DNA of 64,000 bases from JBDGYW01 sp964580055 (GCA_964580055.1 CAZOJI010000023.1:7759-71758), one strand, 5' to 3'. Positions 26,480 to 35,650 are shown, counted from the first letter of the stretch. Notes: generated by a model from the sequence alone, not told the origin. Program-made: numbers and translations.

Positions 26480-28273
26480 CTATCTGTCCACTCGCGCCAG
26501 GGTCTCGAGGCCGCAAGGGCCGTATGCAACGTATTTTCGAGTTTCCGCTATTAGGTCCATATGAGCGAGCACGTCACGCACGTCCTGATCATTGCTACGG
26601 GCCACGAACACGGTTGGTTGAGGGCACGCCAGCAATGCATCTCGCCACCAGTCCGCTTTCCGCAGCTGTGAACCCAAACCTCTGTACTCGCGGATGTGTC
26701 GCGTTAGGTAGTTGCTCGTAATCTCCGACCCATCGGCCGTCGCAACTGTTATGGTGCGTTGAAGGTAGAAAGGGAGCGATGGAGGAAACGCACCTACTCC
26801 GACTACCGGCGTTGCCGGACCGGTCGCACCGGCAATCGCTCTGGCCAAAGGCGCTGCGGAGCGGTCTTCGCCTATACCCTCCATGAGCCCGCGGCTGGAA
26901 ACCGGTATAGCGGCCACAGGAAGCGAAAACGCTAGGAGAAGCACATCCCATCTCTTATGAGCAAACCAGGCAAGAATGCCGGCCCCTACACAGACTGCTC
27001 CCAAAAACACCGCGGTTCCGGGGATGTGCGCCGCAACTCCGGGGCTTGCCGGGACGAAATTCGGGATGTGCGGGGCGGCAGCAAGAAAGAACAGGCCGAG
27101 CGCGGTGATCCCGCCGGCGCCCAGCCTCGCGCCCGGAAGAGCGTTGGGGCGAGCCTGCCATGCCGCCGCTACCAATAGGGCCACGGCCGGAACTAATGGT
27201 AGTACGTATTGCGGGCGCTTGGATTGAGATATCGTGAACAGCAGCAATGGCAGTACTATCCACAGCAACAGAAAGAAGATGCGACGGTCCAATCGGCCGG
27301 CTTCGTCACGATTGCTGATGAGAGTGGGGCCTGTTCCCGCTACGACCAACGTCCAGGGAAGTGCCGCGGCAGGCAAGATCGTGAGGAAATACCATACCGG
27401 CCCCGTGCGATTCAGATTCGTCGTCGAGAAGCGTTGCAGCGTTTCGGTAACCAGCGCGTATTCCAAGAAATCGGGTACCCTCAACGAAACCGCCACGAGC
27501 CAAGGCGCGACTATCGCCAAGAAGAGCAGCACCGCGATCGGATCGCCCAATGCCTTCCAAGCCCGATAGCGCCACGCAAAAGGGGCGGCGACCAGGAGCG
27601 GAAGCACAAGCGCGACGGGACCCTTGGTCAGCACTCCGAAACCCATTGCCACCCAGGCAATGGCGGTCCAGCCCTCATGGGCGGTAGCGCGGTAGGTCGC
27701 TGGGGCGGTAGCGTCCTCATCCACGTCCTCGCAGCCGGGGTCCGTCGCGCCGGTTCCGCAATTGATTTCTCTTCCGCCCTTCCGCCCTTCCGCCCTTCCG
27801 CCTCTCATCCTCATCTCCACAGCCATGTAGAAGCTCACCAAAGCCGCAACGATGAAGAAAGTCAGGGCGCTGTCGAAGATCACGACACGCGCATAGGCAA
27901 GGGTGAACGGTGTGGATGCGGTGGCAACGGCCGCGACAATCCCCGCGCCACTTCCAAAAGCGGTTGTCCCGAACCATGCAACTAGAAGAACCGTCGCTAC
28001 GGTGAAGAGCAATGAGGGAAGGCGCGCAGCAAATTCCGTCGGTCCGAGGAACCTCATCGAGGTCGCCCCGGCAGTGAAGTAGAGAATCGGCTTGTCCAGG
28101 TAAGGAAGGCCGTTCAAATGGGGTATCACGTAGTCGCCCGTTACCCACATCTCCCTGGCCACCTCCGCGTTGCGCCCCTCGTCGGGGTCCAGCAGCGAAT
28201 ACCCCGCGATGTTATACGTGAGCCCGAAGGTGCATACCGCAAAGCAAGCAATCAGAGAGATCTTCTTGACCAT
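26480..28273 (-). CDS. GT39-type (ArnT/PMT-like) membrane glycosyltransferase
   Basis: This polytopic protein of 597 residues has about 11-12 membrane segments. LLDPDEGRNAEVAREM in the first loop is the D-D-E motif of the ArnT/PMT superfamily, followed by YLDKPILYF. It should transfer a sugar from an undecaprenyl-phosphate donor on the periplasmic face. Residues about 158-198 form a cytoplasmic or interhelical loop of low complexity (RGGRAEGRKGGRE and a Glu/Asp/Ala stretch) encoded by short tandem repeats. ATG 28273 is chosen as start. Confidence 0.9.
   Translation of the reverse strand: MVKKISLIACFAVCTFGLTYNIAGYSLLDPDEGRNAEVAREMWVTGDYVIPHLNGLPYLDKPILYFTAGATSMRFLGPTEFAARLPSLLFTVATVLLVAWFGTTAFGSGAGIVAAVATASTPFTLAYARVVIFDSALTFFIVAALVSFYMAVEMRMRGGRAEGRKGGREINCGTGATDPGCEDVDEDATAPATYRATAHEGWTAIAWVAMGFGVLTKGPVALVLPLLVAAPFAWRYRAWKALGDPIAVLLFLAIVAPWLVAVSLRVPDFLEYALVTETLQRFSTTNLNRTGPVWYFLTILPAAALPWTLVVAGTGPTLISNRDEAGRLDRRIFFLLLWIVLPLLLFTISQSKRPQYVLPLVPAVALLVAAAWQARPNALPGARLGAGGITALGLFFLAAAPHIPNFVPASPGVAAHIPGTAVFLGAVCVGAGILAWFAHKRWDVLLLAFSLPVAAIPVSSRGLMEGIGEDRSAAPLARAIAGATGPATPVVGVGAFPPSLPFYLQRTITVATADGSEITSNYLTRHIREYRGLGSQLRKADWWRDALLACPQPTVFVARSNDQDVRDVLAHMDLIAETRKYVAYGPCGLETLARVDR
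27680..27802. repeat. CTTCCGCC x4 and GGCGGTAGCG x2 inside the GT39 gene
   Basis: CTTCCGCC is repeated four times at 27771-27802. GGCGGTAGCG occurs at 27680-27689 and 27704-27713 and matches the reverse complement of the CCTACCGCC repeat at 2.4 kb. The frame stays open, so the gene tolerates the insert. Confidence 0.75.
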
Positions 28274-28327
28274 GGAATCGGGGAGGCAAATGGGTGGCAA
28301 GAACGGGCCTATCGACTCGATAGCTCC

Positions 28328-28753
28328 TCAGTGCTGTGTGGTGCTCGGCGGAGCCTGAGGATTGGGGCCCTGCGCCACCGAAATCGGAACAACCGTATTG
28401 AGTTTCGAGTCTATGTCGATCTCGAACCGATACTGACCTGGCTTCTGGAAGGGCACATCGAACGCAAGCACTGCACCAGCCTCCACTTCCAGCACACCGG
28501 CGGGCGGTTCAGGGAAGTTCACCGTCCCTTCACCGCTGATTATCTGTTCGTCGTCCTCATTGAGGAGGCGAATTCTCACTCCGTGATTGCCCACTTCGGT
28601 TCTCGTTCCCTTGAGTCGGATAACGAGGTGAAGCCTCGGATGTACCGTGGGAAACTGCTGCACCCAGATGTGATGGAAGACTCCGATTACGGAAAGCTTC
28701 CCGAATTGATCGACGAGTGCGTAGTCGCAGACCACGGCGAAGTCGATGTCCAT
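28328..28753 (-). CDS. DUF6941-like protein
   Basis: The product has 141 residues. The start MDIDFAVVCDYALVDQFGKLSVIGVF resembles proteins of the DUF6941 family, which open with a short cytosolic beta segment. The middle is beta-rich (VNFPEPPAGVLEVEAGAVLAFDVPF), and the C-terminus is Pro/Gln-rich. No catalytic residues stand out. GAGGA lies about nine bases before the ATG. It sits between nth and the GT39 gene, and its function is unknown. Confidence 0.72.
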   Translation of the reverse strand: MDIDFAVVCDYALVDQFGKLSVIGVFHHIWVQQFPTVHPRLHLVIRLKGTRTEVGNHGVRIRLLNEDDEQIISGEGTVNFPEPPAGVLEVEAGAVLAFDVPFQKPGQYRFEIDIDSKLNTVVPISVAQGPNPQAPPSTTQH

Positions 28754-28800
28754 GACGTGTTTTCCTCAGTCGGTGGAATTGTCAGAGCAGAGACGGACGT

Positions 28801-29436
28801 TCACAGCAGGCTGCCGGGACAGAGATCGATGAGAGCGCAACTCTCGCACTTAGGATTCCTCGCGAGGCAAACGGCGCGGCCGTGGTGAATGAGCAAATGC
28901 GGCCACAGGGTCCAATCGCTCTTCGGGACGACCTCAATCAGATCCTTCTCGATCTTGACTGGATCTTGGCTTTGAGTGAGACCCAGACGCTTGGAAATGC
29001 GTTTGACGTGCGTGTCAACCACGATCCCCTCATCGATTCCATACGCATTGCCAAGTACTACATTGGCCGTTTTTCTTCCCACGCCGGGCAGCTTCACAAG
29101 CTCGTCGATCGATCTGGGAACTCCTCCGTCGTGCCGCTCGACCAGGGCTTCGGCCATAGCGATGATCGATTTTGTCTTGTTTCGAAAGAACCCCGTCGAT
29201 CGGATCCTGTCCTCAAGGATCTCCGGGTCGGCATCTGCGTAGTCCTGTGCGCTTCGGTACTCTCGAAAGAGTGTCTTCGTCACTTCGTTTACTCGTTTGT
29301 CCGTACACTGCGCGCTGAGGATCGTTGCAACGAGCAGCTCCAGCGGGTCTGCGTGCCTCAACGAACATCCCGCGCCGGGATACAGCTGCTTCAGCCTCTT
29401 CAGAATCGGCTTGATTCGGTCTTTCGCCGGTTTCAT
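28801..29436 (-). CDS. nth: Endonuclease III
   Basis: This base-excision DNA glycosylase/AP lyase has 211 residues and removes oxidised pyrimidines. The helix-hairpin-helix reads LPGVGRKTANVVL with the catalytic lysine, VVDTHVKRISKRLGL holds the catalytic aspartate, and the C-terminus has the C-x6-C-x2-C-x5-C [4Fe-4S] motif (CLARNPKCESCALIDLC). ATG 29436 overlaps the upstream hydrolase stop by four bases, so the two are cotranslated. Confidence 0.97.
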   Translation of the reverse strand: MKPAKDRIKPILKRLKQLYPGAGCSLRHADPLELLVATILSAQCTDKRVNEVTKTLFREYRSAQDYADADPEILEDRIRSTGFFRNKTKSIIAMAEALVERHDGGVPRSIDELVKLPGVGRKTANVVLGNAYGIDEGIVVDTHVKRISKRLGLTQSQDPVKIEKDLIEVVPKSDWTLWPHLLIHHGRAVCLARNPKCESCALIDLCPGSLL

Positions 29437-30278
29437 GTAGCGGTATTCCCCTCGTGCCTCGCCCACCCGCAGGTAGCTACCCGCGCGACCTGCAGAAACC
29501 GCTCATACTCTTCGAAGAACGGCATGTGACCAGAGTTCTCGAAAAACTCGAGTCGAGCGTCGAGCGACCTCGCGATCTGCCGGGAAGAAGACGGCGGAAT
29601 CAAATCGAAACGCCCGTGTATAATGAACGCGTCCAGAGTCAACCTCGAGACGGCGTCCGTGAGATCATAGTCGCCCAGACTCCGCCAAACGGCTTCTCTC
29701 ACCCTGTGGTTGATCGAGTACGTGCGCAATCCGTCGGGAAGCCTCGGTTCCTTGAGGAAGGGTGCCATAGTCAACTCCAGCGCACGCCGGCGGAACGCCA
29801 CCGGGTTACTCCTGCGCAGGCCCGAACGAACGAGTTCTCGCTGCTTGCGTTGGATTTCCAGATCCGACATTCTCGAACTCAGGCGATCGAGAAACTGCCT
29901 TCGATCAGCCGAGCTGATGCAGGCAGGTGCTATCAGTAACACACGTTGCAGCCTCCCCGCATACTCCATGGCGTACAACAACGAGAGAAGGGCGCCCCAG
30001 GAGTGAGCTATGACGGTTGCTCTCTCTATCTCCCAGTAGTCGAGAAGGCCCTCGAGATCTTCGACATGGTGCCTCCATCCGAGCGGCGCCTCGGGCGCCA
30101 CCTTGGATTCCCCGCATCCGCGTTGGTCGTAGTATCGCAGTCTCAGCCCTCGGGCGAGGCCGTCAAGTGCGGGCAGCAGTGAAAGATGGCTGGCACCAGG
30201 TCCGCCGTGAATGACAACAACCTCGCGGCCGGCGCCTACGGACCGCGTGTATATGTCTGCACCATTCACCCGAACCAT
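29433..30278 (-). CDS. Alpha/beta hydrolase, proline-iminopeptidase-like
   Basis: The product is about 281 residues. VVIHGGPGASHLSLL gives the oxyanion-hole HGGPG, YYDQRGCGES follows, VIAHSWGALLSL contains the nucleophile serine, and GRFDLI and NSGHMPFF carry the Asp and His of the triad. The HGGPG/DQRG/SWG pattern fits the S33 peptidase family. ATG 30278 is chosen; GTG 30341 would start seven bases after a strong hairpin. It may cleave N-terminal proline or small esters. Confidence 0.87.
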   Translation of the reverse strand: MVRVNGADIYTRSVGAGREVVVIHGGPGASHLSLLPALDGLARGLRLRYYDQRGCGESKVAPEAPLGWRHHVEDLEGLLDYWEIERATVIAHSWGALLSLLYAMEYAGRLQRVLLIAPACISSADRRQFLDRLSSRMSDLEIQRKQRELVRSGLRRSNPVAFRRRALELTMAPFLKEPRLPDGLRTYSINHRVREAVWRSLGDYDLTDAVSRLTLDAFIIHGRFDLIPPSSSRQIARSLDARLEFFENSGHMPFFEEYERFLQVARVATCGWARHEGNTAT

Positions 30279-30347
30279 TTGGCTCGCCGGCCTGATTGGC
30301 GCTTGGCTAGTCAGAGTTGGTTTGCCCAATAGCCGCTCCACAACAAC

Positions 30348-30380
30348 CTGACCGAACAGCCATGTTGGCTGCTCGGTCAG
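30348..30380 (-). terminator. 15-bp hairpin between pepD and the hydrolase
   Basis: Bases 30348-30362 and 30366-30380 form a 15-bp stem with one mismatch and a three-base loop. On the minus strand it is followed by GTTGTTGT, a broken T-tract. It may end the pepD transcript or attenuate reading into the hydrolase gene. Confidence 0.55.
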
Positions 30381-30404
30381 TGTCGAGTGGTGGTGGCTTC
30401 AGAA

Positions 30405-31868
30405 TCAGGCTCCCCTTGCGAGTTCGGCCAACACCGCTGACAAGAGATGGTAGAACTGTTCGACAGTGTCGATCTTGACTCGCTCGTCAGGCGAATGGGG
30501 AAACTCGATGCGTGGACCGAGAGAAATCATATCCATTCCATCGAGCTTCTCACCAATTATCCCGCATTCGAGTCCAGCGTGGATTGCCTTGACTTCCGGT
30601 TCTGAGCCGAGTTCACGTTTGTGGATATCCCGCACGATCTTGAGCAACAGGGAATCCAGATTTGGTTTCCAGCCCGGGTAGCTGTCTCCCTCTGCCACCT
30701 CTGCGCCTGCCAGTTCGCCGCTAGCCCTGATTCGTTGCCGCAGCGCCGCCAGCGCCGTCTCCACGGAAGACCTGCTACTCATACCGATGGTGAGTGAACC
30801 GTCTCCCGAAGTCACCGTTGCCAAGTTCGTGCTCGTCTCGACCAGCTCAGGGATATCGTAGCTCATTGCCAAGGGACCGTGCGGCAAAGCCGTGACCAGC
30901 CGCAGAGTCGTCAAAGTGGTTGCCTCGTGCCATACTTCCACGGGTGAGTCAACATCCTTGACGTCGTTGCTCATATCCGGCTCCGCCGGTTTGAATTCCT
31001 CCTGGATGGCGGAGATTTCCTTGGCGAATGCGGTCTTGAAGTCATCCAGCGAGTCTTGCGGAACGACGACCTTGGCGAAAGCCTCTCGCGGGATTGCGTT
31101 GTGTGCGCTGCCGCCGCTCAGAGCCACGAGGTGCAGATTGGGTCCTTGGAGCGCCACTGCGTAGATGGCTCTGGCGAGTAATTTGATTGCGTTCCCGCGC
31201 TGCAAATCGATATCGCAGCCGGAATGTCCACCTTTGAGGCCTTGCAGGCTGATCTCGACTGCCGCACAGCGAGGCGGAGTCTGGATCACCTGAACTGGAA
31301 TGGTCAGATGGCTGTCTCCACCGCCGGCGCAGCCCACATAGAGGACTCCTTCCTCCTCTGAGTCGAGATTCAGGAGCGTCCTGCCCGTGATCATAGCAGC
31401 ATCAATTCCGGCCGCTCCTGTCAGGCCGGTTTCCTCGTCCACCGTGAAAAGCAATTCGAGTGGCCCGTGGGTAAGATCCTCGGCTTCGAGGACGGCCAAA
31501 GCAGCGGCTATACCGATGCCGTTGTCAGCTCCCAAGGTAGTGCCGACCGCGGTGAGGTAATCCCCGTCTAGCTCGGGCTCGAGAGGATCCTTCTCGAAGT
31601 CGTGATCCACGTCCGAGTTCTTTTCGTTCACCATATCCATGTGGTTCTGCAATACCGTAACGGGGGCGTCCTCGAACCCCGCAGTACCCGGCTTGCGAAC
31701 CATCAGGTTCCCCATTGCATCGACCTTATGCTGGAGACCCGCACGCTCTGCTATGCCGATTATATGCTCCCGCACAGCAGCTTCGTTACCTGAGCCACGC
31801 GGTATGGTGAGTATCTGATCGAAATGCCGCCACAATGCCCGCGGCTCGAGCGTTTCAACGAATGTCAT
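30405..31868 (-). CDS. pepD: Aminoacyl-histidine dipeptidase (M20 family)
   Basis: This metallopeptidase of 487 residues has the M20C layout. LQNHMDMV and GADNGIG give the first two zinc ligands, TVDEETGLTGA the catalytic Glu pair, NLDSEEEG another ligand, and the last histidine is in EFPHSPDERV. IHAGLECGIIGEK is characteristic of PepD. It cleaves dipeptides such as carnosine or Xaa-His in the cytosol. AAGGAGGG lies about seven bases before the ATG. Confidence 0.95.
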   Translation of the reverse strand: MTFVETLEPRALWRHFDQILTIPRGSGNEAAVREHIIGIAERAGLQHKVDAMGNLMVRKPGTAGFEDAPVTVLQNHMDMVNEKNSDVDHDFEKDPLEPELDGDYLTAVGTTLGADNGIGIAAALAVLEAEDLTHGPLELLFTVDEETGLTGAAGIDAAMITGRTLLNLDSEEEGVLYVGCAGGGDSHLTIPVQVIQTPPRCAAVEISLQGLKGGHSGCDIDLQRGNAIKLLARAIYAVALQGPNLHLVALSGGSAHNAIPREAFAKVVVPQDSLDDFKTAFAKEISAIQEEFKPAEPDMSNDVKDVDSPVEVWHEATTLTTLRLVTALPHGPLAMSYDIPELVETSTNLATVTSGDGSLTIGMSSRSSVETALAALRQRIRASGELAGAEVAEGDSYPGWKPNLDSLLLKIVRDIHKRELGSEPEVKAIHAGLECGIIGEKLDGMDMISLGPRIEFPHSPDERVKIDTVEQFYHLLSAVLAELARGA

Positions 31869-31986
31869 ATTTCGTTCCCTCCTTGAAGTCCGAATTCTAC
31901 TGCGGGAGACGCTGCTGCACGAGAGGTGAATCCCACACCATCCATCTGGGGCTGCAGGTGAGGCTCCTGTCAGCGTGTTCGGCTAT

Positions 31987-32016
31987 TTGACAGGGCTTTG
32001 CAACTTCGGCTACAAT
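31987..32016 (+). promoter_or_regulatory. Sigma-70-type promoter of the OPT transporter
   Basis: TTGACA at 31987-31992 and TACAAT at 32011-32016 are 18 bases apart. Transcription should begin near 32023, about 30 bases before ATG 32053. This also argues against the longer 5' frame. Confidence 0.75.
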
Positions 32017-32052
32017 GTGCGGATTCCAACCACTCGCACGAGGATGCCCCTC

Positions 32053-34011
32053 ATGGAGAACAAGCCTTTCACTCCCTTTGTTCCTGCGTCCAAGGACTTG
32101 CCGGAACTCACACTGAAAGCGGTATTGTTGGGTGCCATCATGGCCGTCACGCTTGGCGCGGCGAATGCCTACGTTGGTATGACGGCAGGTTTGACTGTTG
32201 CTGCCACATTCCCCGCCGCCGTGGTAGCTATGGCGGCTCTTCGAGGGTTGGGCGGTTCGATCCTCGAGGAGAACATCGCCCGTACGACTGCCTCGGTTGG
32301 GGAGGCGCTCGTGGCAGGTGCGATATTCACGATCCCGGCATTCATAATCTCCGGAGCCTGGGACGAACTCCACTACTTCGAGAGCACCGCCATAATGCTG
32401 ATCGGGGGTGTCCTCGGCGTGCTGTTCGTGATCGTATTGCGACGCACCTTGGTGGTGGAGGCCGATCTGCCCTTCCCGGAGGCTGTCGCCGCGGCGGAGA
32501 TAGTGAAGGCAGGTCAGGGCGGTCAGACGGGGGCATTGCACCTCTTTGGCGCAATGGGGATTGCGGCGTTTTGGGAGTTGCTCAAGAACAGCAACGGCAT
32601 CCAATACGTTCAGGCGAGTTCGCAACGTTTCTTCACCCTCGGCCGCTCGGCTATCGACATTCTCCAGGAGAGGTTCGAATACGTCGGTGGAATGCTGTTG
32701 GCGACGCCCTCTGCGTCTCCAATGCTGATGGGCGTCGGGTTCATAGTCGGCACCAAGATCTCGGCGGTGCTGTTCTCGGGCGCAGTCATGGGCTGGTTGT
32801 TGATGGTCCCTCTGGCGCTGTTTCTGAACCCGGGTCTGGATGCTGCTCTCGGCACGGATTCGAGCATGCTCGATCTGGCGAATTCGGTCTGGGCCAATCA
32901 GGTCAGGCCGCTGGCCGTCGGGACCATGATCGTTGCGGCATTCTACACGTTGTGGAATCTCAGAACCTCGCTGGTAACAGGTATTTCCAAGGCTATCAAG
33001 AATATAGGTTTGGTGGCGGAGGGTGCAGCAGCCGATCGCACCGAAATAGACATCAACCTCAAGAAGGTCTTCATAGCGGTGCTCGGAGTGGCCGTTGCTG
33101 TGTTCTTCTTGTATCTGCACTTCTCGCACTCGTTGGCCGGTGCGTTGACGCTCACGATAGTCATGGTCATCATCGGTTTCCTTTTCGCAGCGGTGGCCGG
33201 CTATCTCGTGGCGCTCATCGGTAGCTCGAATAATCCTATCTCCGGACTCACCCTGAGCGCGTTGATAATCGCAGCGGTTCTCATGGTGTTGCTCGGCTTG
33301 ACGGACGTGCGAGGGGTGGCTGCGGTTTTGGCAGTGGCCGGTATAGTCTGCTGCGCCGCAGGTATTGCCGGGGACATGATGCAGGACCTCAAGGTAGGGC
33401 ATATCTTGGGCGGCACTCCCTATCGAATGCAGATCGGCGAGATCATCGGCGTGATATTCGCGGCGCTCGTACTCACGTTCCCACTAATGGCACTGCACCG
33501 GGCCTACGTGATCGGATCTGCCGCTCTTCCAGCCCCTCAGGCGGGACTCATGGCCCTGATGGCACAGGGAATCGTTGCCGGCGAAATGGCATGGCCGCTG
33601 GTGATTGCGGGCATGTTCCTAGCGCTCGGCCTGATCCTCATCAACGCGCCCGCACCTATGCTCGTGGCGGTAGGCATGTACCTGCCTTTCGAATCCACTT
33701 CGGCGATATTCGTGGGTGGCCTGATCAAGTGGGTGTTCGACCGTCGGCTCAAGAATCAGGGGGCGACAGGGGAAGAAAGAACCCGCGCCACCAATACGGG
33801 CATACTGCTCTCGTCAGGATTCATAGCAGGCGAATCCCTCATGGCCGTCGTGCTGGCGCTGCTGGTAATTGGCGGGGACTTCATGCCGTCATTGCTGGGC
33901 TTCCAGGCACTGAGCTTCGGGTTCGAGCCAAACCTCTACCTCAGCCTGATCGCCTATCCCGCTGTATTGTTGCTGTTGGCGTGGTTCACGATCGGCAAGA
34001 TGCGGGACTAG
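32053..34011 (+). CDS. OPT-family oligopeptide/metal-chelate transporter
   Basis: This is a 652-residue protein with about 14-16 membrane segments. The N-terminus LTLKAVLLGAIMAVTLGAANAYVGMTAGLT is the OPT opening helix. SSNNPISGLTLSALI is the family NPxSG-like motif, and GDMMQDLKVGHILGG follows. Substrates of bacterial members are thought to be peptides or siderophore complexes. GAGGAT lies eight bases before ATG 32053; ATG 32044 is a less likely start. A clear promoter precedes it. Confidence 0.93.
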   Translation: MENKPFTPFVPASKDLPELTLKAVLLGAIMAVTLGAANAYVGMTAGLTVAATFPAAVVAMAALRGLGGSILEENIARTTASVGEALVAGAIFTIPAFIISGAWDELHYFESTAIMLIGGVLGVLFVIVLRRTLVVEADLPFPEAVAAAEIVKAGQGGQTGALHLFGAMGIAAFWELLKNSNGIQYVQASSQRFFTLGRSAIDILQERFEYVGGMLLATPSASPMLMGVGFIVGTKISAVLFSGAVMGWLLMVPLALFLNPGLDAALGTDSSMLDLANSVWANQVRPLAVGTMIVAAFYTLWNLRTSLVTGISKAIKNIGLVAEGAAADRTEIDINLKKVFIAVLGVAVAVFFLYLHFSHSLAGALTLTIVMVIIGFLFAAVAGYLVALIGSSNNPISGLTLSALIIAAVLMVLLGLTDVRGVAAVLAVAGIVCCAAGIAGDMMQDLKVGHILGGTPYRMQIGEIIGVIFAALVLTFPLMALHRAYVIGSAALPAPQAGLMALMAQGIVAGEMAWPLVIAGMFLALGLILINAPAPMLVAVGMYLPFESTSAIFVGGLIKWVFDRRLKNQGATGEERTRATNTGILLSSGFIAGESLMAVVLALLVIGGDFMPSLLGFQALSFGFEPNLYLSLIAYPAVLLLLAWFTIGKMRD

Positions 34012-34127
34012 GGCATCGCTGACACCCCGGCGGGGTATTGAGCGCCAGCGTTTCGTCACGCAACCGCCTCGCGGTCTCCAGCGGGGCGGCCCGCTGCCTC
34101 GGAATCGTAGATCGGGAATGAACCGGC

Positions 34128-34535
34128 ATGTGGAAACGTCGTCGTCACGATGAACTCGAATCGGTAAACCTTCTCGAGTTGACCCCCGTCAGGCTCGCTG
34201 AGTGGACTGAACGAGGTGACCGAGTGGTGCTGGAGCGTCCCCGACCGGCAAAGCGGGGTCCGGCCGGCCTGGTAGAACGGCTGCTCTTTTTGCTGTCAGC
34301 CAGGCGTATCCGCCTCGATGCGCTTGGCAGTTACGCCTGGTTGCGCATCGATGGGAAAAAAACGGTGGGTCAGGTGGCGACCGTGCTGCGGGAGGAATTC
34401 GGGAGCGAGGTCGAACCCGTCGAGGATAGACTCGGACACCTCGTCAGGATTCTCCGGAGCGAAGGATTGGTGGCCTATCGCGGTTGGGACGATGCGCTGT
34501 TGGCCAAGAGCGCCGGCGCAAGTCAGTCAGATTAG
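34128..34535 (+). CDS. PqqD-like peptide chaperone, lone copy
   Basis: The product has 135 residues. The C-terminal two-thirds match PqqD/RRE: IRLDALGSYAWLRIDGKKTVGQVATVL, then VEPVEDRLGHLVRILRSEGLVAY. The start ESVNLLELTPVRL is an extra segment. PqqD-like domains deliver precursor peptides to radical SAM enzymes. No precursor, radical SAM gene or other pqq gene is near, so a stand-alone or distant-partner role is inferred. Confidence 0.8.
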   Translation: MWKRRRHDELESVNLLELTPVRLAEWTERGDRVVLERPRPAKRGPAGLVERLLFLLSARRIRLDALGSYAWLRIDGKKTVGQVATVLREEFGSEVEPVEDRLGHLVRILRSEGLVAYRGWDDALLAKSAGASQSD

Positions 34536-34552
34536 TGAGCCTTCTTTCGAGG

Positions 34553-35647
34553 TCAATACACTGCCCAATTGTCTATCCACGCGTTGCCTATCGGCACGAA
34601 ACCCACGAGGGAATTGAGCGCGTTGCGGACCTCGCATTCATGGTACTCGTGGAAATCTCCGATCCCTCCACCCATCTGTCCCATGAGCGGCGACATACCG
34701 AGTAGTACGTTCAACCCGGTTACGGTAACGCCTCGAAGTGCCGTGAACATCGTATTTGAGACTATGCGGCCTCCTACCAGGACAATCCCCCGCCAGGAGA
34801 AGAAGAATCCGTTCAGGGTGAGATCTCCGGTCACCATCAGCAGCCCGTAACCACCTGCATCGCTGACGGTGAGATCTCCGGTCACCAGCATCGTGGGATA
34901 GGAGCTATCCCAGGAGCGGAATGTATCGTATTCGGCATCGAAATCGCCATTCACGATGCTTTCCCAGTCGATTTCGGTATCGGTGGCCACGCTGAGTCCC
35001 GTACCCTGCGGAAGCAAGGCTGGCGATCCCGTGAGCACGTCGAAGTCGCTTGCGCTCGGCGTTGTGTCGCCCGGGAAGGTCAGGGTGTCGAGTGGTACGC
35101 GAACACCCGGCACGCTGGGTGCCGTGCCACACTGATTGTTGCCGTAAACCCTAACGCGGCCGAGCCCGACGGAATCCACCTGAACACCGTTCGCCGCCGT
35201 GATTGCGCCTATAGCCCCCCCGCTCAACTTCATGGCGGCGCTTTGCCACTGGGCGAACTGCGCCACCGTTCGCTGAGCCTGCGGATCGGAGCCTCGTGTG
35301 GGCTCGATCAGAAACCCGGTTGACCGCACTATGTACAGTTCCGGTTCCATTGTGTCGGCCGGGCTGCGAACCTTGTAGGCCAGTACATCGGCGTAGCCGT
35401 CTGTGACATTGATCCTCAGGGAATCTCCGTCCGGGGGGCGAACGTTGATCGAATCGTAGTAGACGAAGTAGCGATTCAGGCCGCTCTGAGCCACCGCGAA
35501 TGCAGTCACGGTGGCTCCGCTGCTCTCGGCGATTATCCGATCTGCCCGGACGCGAACGTGAGCCGCCGCGATCAACATGGTCATGACTGTCACAACCAAG
35601 ATCGTCAAAGGCAGAGCAAAGCCACGTTCGCTGCTCAGGGATACCAT
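34553..35647 (-). CDS. PilX-like minor pilus assembly protein
   Basis: The protein has 364 residues. The N-terminal helix SERGFALPLTILVVTVMTMLIAAAHV resembles the PilX N-terminus and lacks the canonical glutamate at position 5. The central part is beta-rich, and the last third has repeats like MLVTGDLTVSDAGGYGLLMVTGDLTLNG that recall polymer-forming barrel segments. It is last in the four-gene pilin operon and probably primes or caps a type IV pilus. Confidence 0.75.
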   Translation of the reverse strand: MVSLSSERGFALPLTILVVTVMTMLIAAAHVRVRADRIIAESSGATVTAFAVAQSGLNRYFVYYDSINVRPPDGDSLRINVTDGYADVLAYKVRSPADTMEPELYIVRSTGFLIEPTRGSDPQAQRTVAQFAQWQSAAMKLSGGAIGAITAANGVQVDSVGLGRVRVYGNNQCGTAPSVPGVRVPLDTLTFPGDTTPSASDFDVLTGSPALLPQGTGLSVATDTEIDWESIVNGDFDAEYDTFRSWDSSYPTMLVTGDLTVSDAGGYGLLMVTGDLTLNGFFFSWRGIVLVGGRIVSNTMFTALRGVTVTGLNVLLGMSPLMGQMGGGIGDFHEYHECEVRNALNSLVGFVPIGNAWIDNWAVY

Positions 35648-35650
35648 CCG

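Noticed and set aside
31897..33402. Long antisense open frame across the OPT transporter gene
   Set aside because: The translation is His/Gln/Arg-rich and typical of the reverse strand of a membrane protein gene; the plus-strand OPT frame has a promoter, ribosome-binding site and family motifs.
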